Below, in pieces: positions 43,480-51,924 of a DNA stretch of 64,000 nt; position 1 is the stretch's first letter; the number at the start of each line of letters is the position of its first letter. This DNA is from Neobacillus sp. SuZ13. GTDB lineage: Bacteria; Bacillota; Bacilli; Bacillales; Cytobacillaceae. Made by a program: the position numbers and the translations under genes. The notes beneath the pieces were generated by a model. It was given only the letters and a program-made list of their open reading frames with translations, was not told the origin of the DNA and did no database searches. Location of the stretch: contig NZ_CP126107.1 in assembly GCF_030123365.1 (NCBI RefSeq), positions 2,651,501 through 2,715,500 on the forward strand, in the 5' to 3' direction.

Positions 43480-44706
43480 ATGTTGAAAAAAATACGGAAA
43501 ATCCTTCAAGTACTCCTATTTGTTTTTTTCGGCGCATGTTTTGTTTTGCTTCCTTGGAGCAATATTGACAGAACAACAGCCGAAAAAAGGATGGTATTTG
43601 ACCAGCAGCCCATCCAATACCCGTTTCGTCAAAGTAATATTACTATGTATACGGACGGTAAACAGTTAGTCAATCAATTATTCTCAGATATAAGAAAAGC
43701 AAAACATTACGTGCATATCAACTTTTTCTCTATTGCTGATGATAAAGTAAGTCATCAGTTTCTAGATTTATTGAGGCAAAAAAGCCAGGAAGGTGTAGAG
43801 GTATATTATGCAGTGGACAGGCTAGGTGGAATTTTACTTAAGAATAGGGAAAGAGAATTATTGGTTAAAGCAGGAGTGCATTTTACGTATTACAATAAGC
43901 CTGCTTTTCCTTATCTTTTTGCTTCTTTGGATCGTCGGAATCATCGCCGTATTTCAATTATTGATGGAAGCATTGGGTACATTGGCGGATTTAACATCGG
44001 CAAGAAGTATTTAGGAGAAAAAGTAAAACTAGGTCATTGGAGAGATTATCACCTTCGAATACGAGGAGAAGGGGTGCAAGATCTAGAACATCAATTTGTG
44101 TTAGACTGGAAGAAAAACACAGAACAGCAGATTCCTACACACAGCGCGACAAAGGAAAAGGGAGCAACTTCGCATCGATTTACTGCATATTATAGCGGAG
44201 AAAAACTTGGGAAAGATTATGCAATTCTGTTTCATCAAGCCAAAGAGTCCATCAATATAATAACACCTTATTTTATATTAAATGACTTAACTATTTGGAA
44301 CTCATTAGTGGATGCAAGAAAAAGAGGGGTTCGTGTTAAAATTCTGTTCTCGCCTCATTCGGATGCATTGTTAGTTAAAGAGGCAGCGTATCCATACATT
44401 CGAAAAGCATTAAAACAGGGAATAGAAGTATACGGTTATAAAAAGGGAGTGATACACGGTAAAGTATTCTTGATTGATAAAAACGTATTGATGGTAGGGA
44501 CCGTAAATTTTGATTCGCGCTCGTTTCATTTAAATGAAGAAATGAACTGCTATATCCATGACCCAGTCTTTATTTCTAAAATAAAACCAGTGATTAATGA
44601 AGACTTCCAAAATTCAAAGCGAATAACATCCTCTGAGGTCAATCAATTATCTATAAAAGAAAAACTGAAAGAAAAGTTTGCAAAAATGATTGAGTATTAT
44701 TTGTAA
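43480..44706 (+). CDS. Phospholipase D/cardiolipin synthase-like protein
   Basis: 408 residues. One N-terminal membrane segment (residues 10-27), then two PLD domains. The first active site reads NHRRISIIDGSIGYIGGFNIG (about residues 150-170), with Arg where HxKxxxxD expects Lys. The second, HGKVFLIDKNVLMVGTVNFD (about 327-346), is canonical. Such enzymes join two phosphatidylglycerols into cardiolipin. The substitution may lower or change activity. ATG follows AAAGGAGA; monocistronic. Confidence 0.85.
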   Translation: MLKKIRKILQVLLFVFFGACFVLLPWSNIDRTTAEKRMVFDQQPIQYPFRQSNITMYTDGKQLVNQLFSDIRKAKHYVHINFFSIADDKVSHQFLDLLRQKSQEGVEVYYAVDRLGGILLKNRERELLVKAGVHFTYYNKPAFPYLFASLDRRNHRRISIIDGSIGYIGGFNIGKKYLGEKVKLGHWRDYHLRIRGEGVQDLEHQFVLDWKKNTEQQIPTHSATKEKGATSHRFTAYYSGEKLGKDYAILFHQAKESINIITPYFILNDLTIWNSLVDARKRGVRVKILFSPHSDALLVKEAAYPYIRKALKQGIEVYGYKKGVIHGKVFLIDKNVLMVGTVNFDSRSFHLNEEMNCYIHDPVFISKIKPVINEDFQNSKRITSSEVNQLSIKEKLKEKFAKMIEYYL

Positions 44707-44915
44707 AACCTAAGTATTTTAATTTTAGACTGCATTTTATTAGATAAAATAGAATGCTATGAAGAGGGAACATTGTTTTCTTCTCTTTTTTATTTAGGCT
44801 ATGGAAAGAGTTACTCATTTTTATTACCATTTAAGAACGATATTTTCTAAACGAAAAACTTATGGGCTTTGCGTTGTAAATCCTCATTTTCCTGATGGTA
44901 CTCTTTGTAAATAAG

Positions 44916-44941
44916 ATTGTGAAAAAATGTACTTTAACTAA
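44916..44941 (+). repeat. Left end of the dispersed repeat split by IS110 copy B
   Basis: ATTGTGAAAAAATGTACTTT then AACTAA. The repeat resumes at 46557 with AACGGGTGCC. The upstream 44707-44915 has no gene. Confidence 0.85.
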
Positions 44942-45064
44942 ACCAGCGAATAGTTTGTCAATATTTTTCAATAAAAATCCTAAAAATCACATGATATACT
45001 AAAAATAAGCATGCCAAATAACCTTCCTAACCTAAACTTTTGGAAGGTTTTGTACTGATTGGTT

Positions 45065-46307
45065 TTATTTTTTATTTAAGCTATTTTGGAAAGTGGAGTT
45101 GCTTTTTAAAAGTGCATATATCCACTGTAAAAGTTTATTTGCACAAGCTATTACAGCTACTTTATATGGCTTTCCTTCTTCGCGTTTCTTATCATAAAAT
45201 TCCCGTAATCGCTTATTTCGGGGGATGAGTGTATCTGTCGTTTTCTTTTTGCGACAATCACGAATGGCACATTTAACAGCCATAAACAAGGCATGCCGTA
45301 ATCGACTGGACCCTCTTTTAGTGATTCTGTTGTCGCTTCCCTTGAATCTACCAGATTCAAATATGCTTGGATCAATTCCGGCAAACGCTACGAGCTTTTT
45401 AGGTGATTAAACCGATCAATCTCACCAATTTCAGAAATAATCGTTGCTGCGATTTTTTCTCCGATACCTGGGATTAATTGGATAATCTTATATTCTTTGA
45501 TTTCTTTTGTTAAAGCATCTATCTCTTCCTCAAACGTAGATAGGTGCTTTTGGTATTCTAAAAGCATTTTAATGTACATTTCTAGGGTTAAAATTAAGCT
45601 TTGATATAAGGTTTCCTGAAAAGGATTCCTTTCTGCTGCAGCTATTAGTTTCTGAGCTTTTGTTTCAGCCCACTTATAAGAACGACTTTTACATAACTCA
45701 TTGATTTTAGCTGCTAAAGTTCCTTCGCCAGCTTCAAGTACATCGTTAGATGTACGGTACACCGACAAAGTTTGTAAAGAAACAATAGAATATAGGTCCC
45801 CAAAAACACCTCTAAATTCAGGAAAAACCTGATCAAGGATTGCTTGGAATTGTAGTTTAGTTTGAACAACAATACCTGTTAGGTTTTCGTGTTGTCTTGT
45901 TAAATTACGTAGGTTTAAAAGTTGAATCCCTCGTTTTATATAGGGCTCTAAGTCCTCCTTATAGTACAGCTTGCAGAGATGATTAGCATCGATAATATCT
46001 GTTTTTACTTTACGTAAACTTGAGCTCTTTGCACGATAAGAGATTAATGGATTAACAATGATTAATAAATAATTTCTTTCCTAAAAAAACTGAACTACGG
46101 GTGTATGATAATGCCCTGTAGATTCGAGTACAATTGGAGGTTTAACCCCAGTTAAACTCTCAATTTCTCTAAGAAATTGGTATAATTCATCTAGTCCTTC
46201 AAGGGTATGTGCTACTTTAAAACTACTTTGTATGGCTTTTTCTTTTCCAAGTAAGCTTGAACCTGACTTTTACCTTTAGCTATATCCAGACCAACGACTG
46301 GATTCAT
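45065..46307 (-). pseudogene. IS110 DEDD recombinase, frameshifted
   Basis: Starts MNPVVGLDIAKGKSQVQAYL (46307 leftward), with the first acidic residue of the RuvC-like DEDD domain. The C-terminal Transposase_20 part appears as KIIQLIPGIGEKIAATIISE, then FAGIDPSIFESGRFKG, RHALFMAVKCAIRDCRKK and a LREFYDKKREEGKPYKVAVI end at 45065. At least three frame changes split it, one near 45386. Intact length would be about 410 residues, normal for the family. Confidence 0.8.
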
Positions 46308-46556
46308 TTTTAAATCTCCTACTCCAATAATTAAATTCACCGGTACCCCTAATCATTCTTGCAGTATCATAGCTTCTCTTGTTATACGAGATCTATGTCC
46401 CAACCAGCCTCAAACATGTTTCTACAAGTAGGGGGCGAACTGTTTAGTTGACGGGATCCAAGCCCCACGGGTGCTTACGTTCTACCCCGGCTACCGATAT
46501 CATAAAACGATATAAAAAATGTTCAACCAGAAATATCTGGCTGAACTTATAATACG
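46308..46556 (-). ncRNA. Candidate IS110 bridge RNA region, copy B
   Basis: Non-coding end upstream of the recombinase. Stem 46431-46440/46479-46488 (GGGGGCGAAC/GTTCTACCCC) encloses two guide-like stretches. ACGGGTGCTTA (46467-46477) is identical to the left repeat loop, into which this copy is inserted. TTTAGTTGA (46443-46451) is the complement of TCAACTAAA. Further in, AACCAGC (46402-46408) matches the element's own outer end, as expected for the donor loop. A terminal hairpin (GTTCAACCAG/CTGGCTGAAC) lies at 46520-46545. Confidence 0.65.
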
Positions 46557-46640
46557 AACGGGTGCCTATGTTAAACAAAGGGTTGCGTTGGCAGCTCTTT
46601 TTTCTTGTTCCACTAACGGGGCAGGTTAGCTTAAGAAGGA
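46557..46640 (+). repeat. Dispersed repeat split by IS110 copy B, remainder
   Basis: AACGGGTGCCTATGTT left loop remainder, stem AGGGTTGCGTTGGCAGCTCT with T6, right loop CCACTAACGGGGCAGGTTAG and AAGAAGGA. Confidence 0.85.
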
Positions 46641-46686
46641 AATGACATAAACAGAGAAAAATATTATACTTTACCTGTTTAACATT

Positions 46687-47172
46687 TTGTCTAGTAAGGG
46701 AAGGAAAAAGTATGGCAATTCAACTGTGGTTGATAAAATAAAGAACTTACCAAACTGTAAAGTTCATTCTCCTTCGGGCTATCCCGTTGTAGAAAAAGGA
46801 CATCTTTTACCAGGTAATTTTTATAAAATATGTGGTGGAATTGACTTATATATCGACCGTGATTATGGGATAACAATTGTTTCTCCTAAAGAATTTGTGA
46901 TCATCGGTGAAAAAGCTGAATATGATATTTCTTCAAATTGGTACATTATTGGTCGTGATACAAATTATAATTACTTAACCATTGACCTTAACAAGTCACG
47001 TTTAAGTAGATGTTATGATAGTAATTGGGACATTCACGGTGTTGCTGGAAGTTGCCCTATAATCGCCAATTCCTATATAGAGGTAATAGAACGCTTAATA
47101 ATAAATAAAGGAAATCATTGGTACGATCTTCAAGATGATTTTCCTACTCTGGGGGATGCCTATGATGAATGA
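46687..47172 (+). CDS. SMI1/KNR4 (SUKH)-like protein
   Basis: 161 residues. LPGNFYKICGGIDLYIDRDYG, NWYIIGRDTNYNYLTIDL and the late Trp-Tyr-Asp (HWYDLQDDFPTLGDAYDE) fit the SUKH fold, common as immunity proteins in toxin systems and also found in other roles. Start TTG 46687 has no good ribosome-binding site, and the N-terminal 30 residues are basic and unlike the family, so the 5' end may be altered. No toxin gene is adjacent. Confidence 0.65.
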   Translation: MSSKGRKKYGNSTVVDKIKNLPNCKVHSPSGYPVVEKGHLLPGNFYKICGGIDLYIDRDYGITIVSPKEFVIIGEKAEYDISSNWYIIGRDTNYNYLTIDLNKSRLSRCYDSNWDIHGVAGSCPIIANSYIEVIERLIINKGNHWYDLQDDFPTLGDAYDE

Positions 47173-47181
47173 TCTTGTTGT

Positions 47182-47269
47182 AATTATGGGGGCAAAGTTT
47201 TGAAGATCCACGGCTGCTTCGGCGGCTTTTTTGTTGTTCCACTAACGGGGCAGTATACTGTAATAAGAA
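47182..47269 (+). repeat. Dispersed repeat (degenerate L+C+R)
   Basis: ATTATGGGGGCAAAGTTTTG left part, stem CACGGCTGCTTCGGCGGCT with T6, right loop CCACTAACGGGGCAGTATAC. Confidence 0.75.
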
Positions 47270-47370
47270 TGGAAAATTAATGCATTAATAAAATTCCAGA
47301 AAATGTTATAATTAAAATAGAAATAAATCGAAATAAAATACCAAAAAAACCAGTAAGGATGTGTTACTAA

Positions 47371-47657
47371 ATGAAGAAACTTGTTGGAGGAATTGGTATC
47401 GTGGTGGTAGCTTTCCTCATTTCAGTTTTTTAAGCGATTTCACTTTATTGTATAAAATTACTGGAGTTGTCGGAATTATCTCACTGGTATTAAGTGCATT
47501 GTTTTCTGGAGCATTCGTGGATGGGGATAGATTGGGCAGAAATTTACAATCTGAATCAAAAGAAGATAGAAAACAGAGATTTTTACTAACTAATTCTATA
47601 TTATTGATTGGGCTACCGAATTTATTAATTGCAACAGTTAGCTATTTTGTAATGTAA
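47371..47657 (+). pseudogene. DUF5316-like small membrane protein, frameshifted
   Basis: ATG 47371 (after AAGGATG) reads MKKLVGGIGIVVVAFLISVF then TAA. The next frame continues SDFTLLYKITGVVGIISLVL, then SALFSGAFVDGDRLGRNL and TNSILLIGLPNLLIATVSYF. The two join if the T6 run near 47430 has one base too few or too many. The layout (three helices with a GDR-like loop) matches DUF5316 proteins. A homopolymer error is possible. Confidence 0.65.
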
Positions 47658-47683
47658 TGAATGAACAGTTACCAATGCTGTCT

Positions 47684-47720
47684 TTTCCTTGTTGAACTAA
47701 CTGGGTGCTTTCCTTAAAGA
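47684..47720 (+). repeat. Dispersed repeat, partial (L)
   Basis: TTTTCCTTGTTGAACTAACTGGGTGC split: right-arm type lead-in followed by a left loop CTAACTGGGTGCTTTCC. Confidence 0.6.
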
Positions 47721-47863
47721 TATGGTTGCCAAAAACGGTACCCTATTTCGGAAAAACTTCATCATTTACGGTAGTTTTATGAAGGCAATTGGGATTTACT
47801 TTTCAAGTTTTGTGACAGGAAACCGAATCCGTTAGGGTCAGAGCACTTTTTATGGGGAAGAAT

Positions 47864-47945
47864 AGGACGTAATGGGATTTGAACCCATAAGATAAGCAAA
47901 TAACGCTGATATAATCTATCTGTTCTACCTTTAGCTACAAGTCCT
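47864..47945 (-). tRNA. Degenerate tRNA or tRNA-like RNA
   Basis: On the minus strand: acceptor GGACTTG pairs with TACGTCC (six of seven), a D-arm-like TAGCTAAAGGTAGAAC, and a perfect T-arm ATGGGTTCAAATCCCAT. The D-stem is weak, and the anticodon arm is enlarged or degenerate (AGATA...TATCT enclosing about 20 bases), so no anticodon can be assigned. Either a decayed tRNA or a non-translating tRNA-like molecule such as those reported in the B. cereus group. Confidence 0.5.
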
Positions 47946-48073
47946 AAAGATAGTGTGTGAAATATCTGAGTCTTTATTCTAAAAAATTTAAATGAATGTT
48001 ATACCCACATTATCGTATAAATCCTATCCTCTACATAGATAATATGAGAGATTAACCAAAGGAGATGATAAGG

Positions 48074-48220
48074 ATGGAAACAAAGGATGATTTTTTAACT
48101 GGAGCTAAAGTAACAAAGGATAATCAAATTTATGGAACGCCTAAAAGCAAGAGCAAAAATGGTACTGGAGACTCACCAAATGATAATGTCGGTAAGAATA
48201 AAAAGGGACTCGGTCGATAA
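48074..48220 (+). CDS. Small hydrophilic protein, 48 aa
   Basis: METKDDFLTGAKVTKDNQIY then GTPKSKSKNGTGDSPNDN and VGKNKKGLGR. Rich in Lys, Asn, Gly, Asp and Ser with no hydrophobic core, like small spore or desiccation proteins, but it lacks recognisable SASP motifs. AAAGGAGATGATAAGG precedes the ATG and a strong terminator follows, so the gene looks real. Confidence 0.6.
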   Translation: METKDDFLTGAKVTKDNQIYGTPKSKSKNGTGDSPNDNVGKNKKGLGR

Positions 48221-48225
48221 AGATC

Positions 48226-48256
48226 AGCCAAGAGTAACACTTGGCTACTATTTTTT
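48226..48256 (+). terminator. Terminator of the 48-residue gene
   Basis: AGCCAAG pairs with CTTGGCT, followed by ACTATTTTTT. Confidence 0.75.
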
Positions 48257-48327
48257 GCTCCACTAGCTTTGGACTTTTAGCATAATGAATTATGTCAAGT
48301 AAAATAACTAGTTAACAGAATCTGATG

Positions 48328-48396
48328 GGGCGATGCTTTAATGATGCATCGCCTTTTCCTTGTTCCACTAACAGAGCATGTTAGCTGAAGAAGGAA
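48328..48396 (+). repeat. Dispersed repeat (C+R)
   Basis: Stem GGGCGATGC...GCATCGCC with TTTTCCTTGTTC, right loop CCACTAACAGAGCATGTTAG and AAGAAGGA. Confidence 0.75.
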
Positions 48397-48512
48397 ACGT
48401 ATTAAGTGGTGTTGAAATTAATACTTATGTATGCCTTTTTGTTGAGTATCGAAATATGTGCTTCATTATAACAGTTTACTTTAAGTGCTAATTTTATATG
48501 TGAGGTTTTTCA

Positions 48513-48629
48513 ATGAAAAATTATATCGATATTATCAATCAAAACTATGTATTAGAAGAAGGTTCTTTTCTGCATTCTCTTGCAGAAGAATGGATTTTTA
48601 ATGAAAGAAAAATGGGCAAAGGTAAGTAA
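48513..48629 (+). CDS. Short protein or N-terminal fragment, 38 aa
   Basis: MKNYIDIINQNYVLEEGSFL then HSLAEEWIFNERKMGKGK. GAGG precedes the ATG at good spacing. It ends where a TTACACTTAAACTAAGGTTAGG piece of the dispersed repeat begins (48636-48660), so it may be the N-terminus of a longer gene cut by the repeat. Function unknown. Confidence 0.4.
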   Translation: MKNYIDIINQNYVLEEGSFLHSLAEEWIFNERKMGKGK

Positions 48630-49018
48630 AAACTTTTTACACTTAAACTAAGGTTAGGTTAGATATGTGGTAGAAATGTAGAATAAAAAAGGATTCGCTA
48701 TACAAATGATTGGACTCAACATTAGGAGAACTAAAGAAGATATATCAGAAAGATTAAAAGGATACATGCTGTAATAGAAGCCGATTTTGTTGTTGTGTTA
48801 TTTTAAAGGGGCGTGTTTTTTTAAAAAAGTATTTAAATAAATTTAAATTTTTGGGTATTACAATATCATAAAAATTAGTTGGTAAAATCAATCTTTATAT
48901 CGAACTTATAAAGAATGCTAAGTTGGTTTGTTTAAACAAATCTAAATATAAGTAATTTAGTTTTCCTATGGATTTTTGGGAAATTCTATAGTTAATGATA
49001 AAAGAAAGGAGAAAATGA

Positions 49019-49792
49019 ATGGAGTCACTATGGCTGGAGTATGCTTGGGCACTGTTAATTTTAATAGGATTAGAAGGATTGTTATCAGCTGACAACGCTC
49101 TTGTACTAGCGGTAATAGCCAAGCATTTACCCGATGACCAGAAAAAAAGGGCGATTAATTACGGAATTATTGGAGCATTTGTGTTCCGGTTTGCTGCACT
49201 TTTTGTCATTTCCTTTATTGCAAACGTATGGCAGATTCAGGCGATAGGAGCAGCTTATCTTCTATACCTGGGATTAAAACATGTCATACAAGCGAAGTTC
49301 GGGAAAGATAATAAGAATATCCATAAAGACGATGAAAAGGAAGCAAGAGGAAAAGGTTTTTATTCCACAGTAGGGAAGATTGCATTAGCTGACCTCGCTT
49401 TTGCAGTGGACTCGATTCTCGCTGCGGTTGCTCTTGCTCTTGGACTCCCAGATTCACCACTTGGAGAGTTCGGCGGCATGGATGGAGGACAGTTTATCGT
49501 TGTTTTACTAGGTGGTATTGCCGGACTTATCTTGATAAAGTTTGCAGCAACCTGGTTTGTGCAACTTCTTGAAAAACGTCCGGCTTTGGAAACAACAGCA
49601 TATGCAATTGTTGCCTGGGTTGGTGTTAAACTTGCTGTCATTACCCTTGCCCATGAGGATATTGGTATCTTAGATCATCATTTTCCTCACAGTACAATAT
49701 GGACGGTCATCTTCTATGTGGTATTAGTTGGTATTGCCCTAATCGGTTGGTTTGCACCAAGAAACAAACCACTAAAAGAAGCTAGGTCTTAA
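49019..49792 (+). CDS. TerC family membrane protein
   Basis: 257 residues, seven to eight helices. The metal-binding signature LEGLLSADNALVLAVI (about residues 19-34) and its counterpart ADLAFAVDSILAAVAL (about 125-140) carry the paired acidic residues of TerC proteins. The Bacillus members YceF and YkoY export manganese and help metallate secreted enzymes. No yybP-ykoY Mn riboswitch was seen in 48630-49018, which is AT-rich. ATG follows AAAGGAGA. Ends at a repeat-type terminator. Confidence 0.9.
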   Translation: MESLWLEYAWALLILIGLEGLLSADNALVLAVIAKHLPDDQKKRAINYGIIGAFVFRFAALFVISFIANVWQIQAIGAAYLLYLGLKHVIQAKFGKDNKNIHKDDEKEARGKGFYSTVGKIALADLAFAVDSILAAVALALGLPDSPLGEFGGMDGGQFIVVLLGGIAGLILIKFAATWFVQLLEKRPALETTAYAIVAWVGVKLAVITLAHEDIGILDHHFPHSTIWTVIFYVVLVGIALIGWFAPRNKPLKEARS

Positions 49793-49855
49793 AAATATAA
49801 CATAGAAAACTGGACAAATAATCGTTCTATAAAATCAATAGGGACAAGAGTTTAA

Positions 49856-49920
49856 GATGAAAATGAGTTGCGGTAAGCAACTCATTTTCTTTTTTGCTAA
49901 CGGGCAGTTTAGTGGAAGAG
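49856..49920 (+). repeat. Dispersed repeat (C+R) serving as terC terminator
   Basis: Stem AAAATGAGTTGC/GCAACTCATTTT with T6, then GCTAACGGGCAGTTTAGTGG. Confidence 0.75.
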
Positions 49921-49995
49921 TGGAGACGAGTTATTTTAAATCTAATCGGGAAATATAAAGTCGACTTAGTATTACTCCAAAGGAGGACTCGACGA

Positions 49996-50469
49996 TTGGT
50001 TCTTGCCACTTTTATAAGCTTATCATTGTTTCTAGCACTCATTGCCCGATTCGCCGTGAGAACCCTTCACTTTTTTGAAATCGTATTTACAATCACGGTC
50101 AGTATATTTTTGTACGTAACCAGCTGGGGCAGTATTTTTTTCAACTACGGTTTGTTTTCCGCTTCAGCAAAACTGGGGGCGTTTTGCTGTTTTCTAATTT
50201 TTGGTTACATTACAGTACCTTCGGTCGTTCTGACAGCAGTGAGCATTGGATTTTGGCGAGGCAGTCTCAGATGGAAGTTGCTGATTTGGCTGGGGAGCTC
50301 AGCGGTACTATTAGGGATGGAAGCATTGGCGGTCTGGGGAAAGGTGATCATATATCACGATTGGACCTTTTCTTCAACGTTCGCAGCTTGGATTGTGTAT
50401 TTAGCCGTACTGTTTATTTTGGTGCATATGTATCGTAATCTGCTCCGAAAGGATGTTCGGATCCCGTGA
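49996..50469 (+). CDS. Membrane protein, first of a second CBO0543-like pair
   Basis: 157 residues from TTG 49996, preferred because AAAGGAGG (49979-49986) is nine bases upstream. The open frame extends back into the dispersed repeat (49894), but that part is repeat-derived. Five helices and an IYHDWTFSSTFAAWIVYLAV end resemble the 156-residue product at 11317-11787. It overlaps the next gene by four bases (GTGA). More GC-rich than its neighbours. Confidence 0.68.
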   Translation: MVLATFISLSLFLALIARFAVRTLHFFEIVFTITVSIFLYVTSWGSIFFNYGLFSASAKLGAFCCFLIFGYITVPSVVLTAVSIGFWRGSLRWKLLIWLGSSAVLLGMEALAVWGKVIIYHDWTFSSTFAAWIVYLAVLFILVHMYRNLLRKDVRIP

Positions 50470-50966
50470 TACTTTTCCCACCAGATAGATTCAATGTTAA
50501 TGAATGGTTTATCATCATTGTCATCCTTACAGTTCTCAGCTGTATGTGGATGCTACCTAGGAGGTTTCCTCCATCGATGGTATTACTGACTTCTCTTGTC
50601 CCTCTCCTATTTGCTAAAGTGTTCGATTCAATCTTGTTGTTACCACCTTTCGAGATGTATTATGTTAACGACATAAAGCAAGTGGAATGGTTCGACCTGC
50701 TGTTGTATTTGATGTACCTGCCCTTCGGGTACTTGTTTCTATATGCGTATGACTGGTTTCGCCCTAAACCAGTCAGTACCGTTGCGATACTTACGGTAAC
50801 TTCGCTTCTTGCTGTATTGTTCGAGTGGGTAACGGTAAAAGTAGGTGTGTTTTATTATACTGGCTGGAAAATTTACTATTCGCTACCCGTATATATCACC
50901 GTGCAAAGTTTGTATATCATCTTATTTGAGCGTATGAAAAGTGAATATATTCGTACTAAACGGTAG
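50466..50966 (+). CDS. Membrane protein, second of a CBO0543-like pair
   Basis: 166 residues with five or six helices. FDLLLYLMYLPFGYLFLYAYDW and YYSLPVYITVQSLYIILF align with the 165-residue protein at 11788-12285. Start GTG 50466 lies inside the upstream stop overlap, so coupled translation is likely. The pair is a conserved two-gene unit in this genome. Function unknown. Confidence 0.7.
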   Translation: MILFPPDRFNVNEWFIIIVILTVLSCMWMLPRRFPPSMVLLTSLVPLLFAKVFDSILLLPPFEMYYVNDIKQVEWFDLLLYLMYLPFGYLFLYAYDWFRPKPVSTVAILTVTSLLAVLFEWVTVKVGVFYYTGWKIYYSLPVYITVQSLYIILFERMKSEYIRTKR

Positions 50967-51027
50967 CCTAGAAAGAACATTGCTAATTACTTACTGTTTC
51001 GACCACAATCTAATGGTACTCTCACGC

Positions 51028-51064
51028 ATATTGTTCAACTAACGGGTGCGTTTCTGACCTAAGC
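51028..51064 (+). repeat. Dispersed repeat, partial (L)
   Basis: TTGTTCAACTAACGGGTGCG then TTTCTGACC. Confidence 0.6.
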
Positions 51065-51096
51065 AGCTATGATTCTTTTTGAGGGGGTGAGGTCTT

Positions 51097-51383
51097 TTGA
51101 TTATTAAAATTGACTTTGGTGACGATTTTATTCAATTCATTTCTTGTTCAACCAAAGTAGGGCGGAAGATAAACTGTATTGAAAAAGACTTCCTAAAGTG
51201 GATTTTTGATGAAGAGAACAATACAAAATATTGGCTTTAGAAAATGGCGAAAAGATACACCCAAATTATGATGCAAATGCAATTATAGATTGGTTAAACA
51301 ATGTAAGGTTTAAGAAAGGAATGGAGAAAGCTAAATTAATTCCGCATCTTCAATTAAAAGTGAAAAAGATTATATATTACTAA
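51097..51383 (+). pseudogene. Frameshifted hypothetical protein
   Basis: TTG 51097 behind GGGGGTGAGG reads IIKIDFGDDFIQFISCSTKV, then EKDFLKWIFDEENNTKYWL and TAG. One base missing from the TTT at about 51237 would continue into LENGEKIHPNYDANAIIDWL and the basic end LIPHLQLKVKKIIYY (stop 51381). The intact form has about 95 residues, beta-then-alpha. Not recognised. Confidence 0.55.
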
Positions 51384-51394
51384 TTTGAATTTAA

Positions 51395-51502
51395 GATTGT
51401 GAAAAACTGTACTTAAGCTAACGGATGCAAGAGTTCAAGATGGATCGCTGCGGCGGTCTTTTTTGCTTTTTGCGCAAACGTGGCAGTTTAGTTCAAGAAG
51501 GT
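51395..51502 (+). repeat. Dispersed repeat, full with upstream segment
   Basis: ATTGTGAAAAACTGTACTTA, left loop AGCTAACGGATGCAAGAGTT, stem GATCGCTGCGGCGGTC with T6, right loop GCGCAAACGTGGCAGTTTAG. Confidence 0.88.
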
Positions 51503-51539
51503 TTTTTCCAATATTTGTAGGATTATTCTTATAAATACG

Positions 51540-51770
51540 ATGTTGAGGAGGAACCTCGTTGAACCAAAACAGATTAGGATAGTTATTTTTAGGGTTTGCT
51601 GGATGCTTTGGCTTGTGATAAATATCATTAAGAGTATTCCTGCAGAGAAATTAACCTATCTTTGTGAAATTGGGAATACCCAAAAAACATTACAATGGCT
51701 TATACAGGACTACCTTAACCATATGGAGAATCATATTAACAAGCAAATCTTAATTAAGGGAAACAACTAA
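51540..51770 (+). CDS. Hypothetical protein, about 76 aa (5' end uncertain)
   Basis: Reads IVIFRVCWMLWLVINIIKSI, then PAEKLTYLCEIGNTQKTLQW and a helical tail. The only good ribosome-binding site (GAGGAGG, 51544-51550) serves a TTG at 51558 in another frame (LNQNRLG), so a frameshift near 51575 is possible. Not recognised. Confidence 0.35.
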   Translation: MLRRNLVEPKQIRIVIFRVCWMLWLVINIIKSIPAEKLTYLCEIGNTQKTLQWLIQDYLNHMENHINKQILIKGNN

Positions 51771-51777
51771 ATCTTAA

Positions 51778-51862
51778 TTTAGTTGAACTAACGGAGCATT
51801 ACTGGATAACAGTAATGCTTTTTTCTTCTTCAAGTAACGAAGCAGGTTAGTTGAAGAAAAAA
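51778..51862 (+). repeat. Dispersed repeat (L-like+C+R)
   Basis: GTTGAACTAACGGAGCATTA, stem AGCATTACTGGATAACAGTAATGCT with T6, right loop CAAGTAACGAAGCAGGTTAG and TTGAAGAA. Confidence 0.8.
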
Positions 51863-51924
51863 AGGTTATTCCACTCTTTTGTCGAACTAACTCTTTTGAT
51901 AAAGTATTGCAAAGGAGAAAGAGT

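Larger units (their letters stand above)
44942..46558 (-). mobile_element. IS110-family insertion sequence, copy B
   Basis: 1617 bp between TTAACTAA and CGGGTGC of a dispersed repeat. No terminal inverted repeats; ends are ACCAGCGAATAG (44942) and TTATAATACGAA (46558), with AA as the apparent shared core, as in bridge-RNA recombination. It contains a decayed recombinase on the minus strand (about 45065-46307) and a 250-base non-coding end (46308-46556). Same ends as copy A at 16580-17182. Confidence 0.85.

Noticed and set aside
48630..49018. yybP-ykoY manganese riboswitch before terC
   Set aside because: None of the conserved loop sequences is present in the AT-rich leader.
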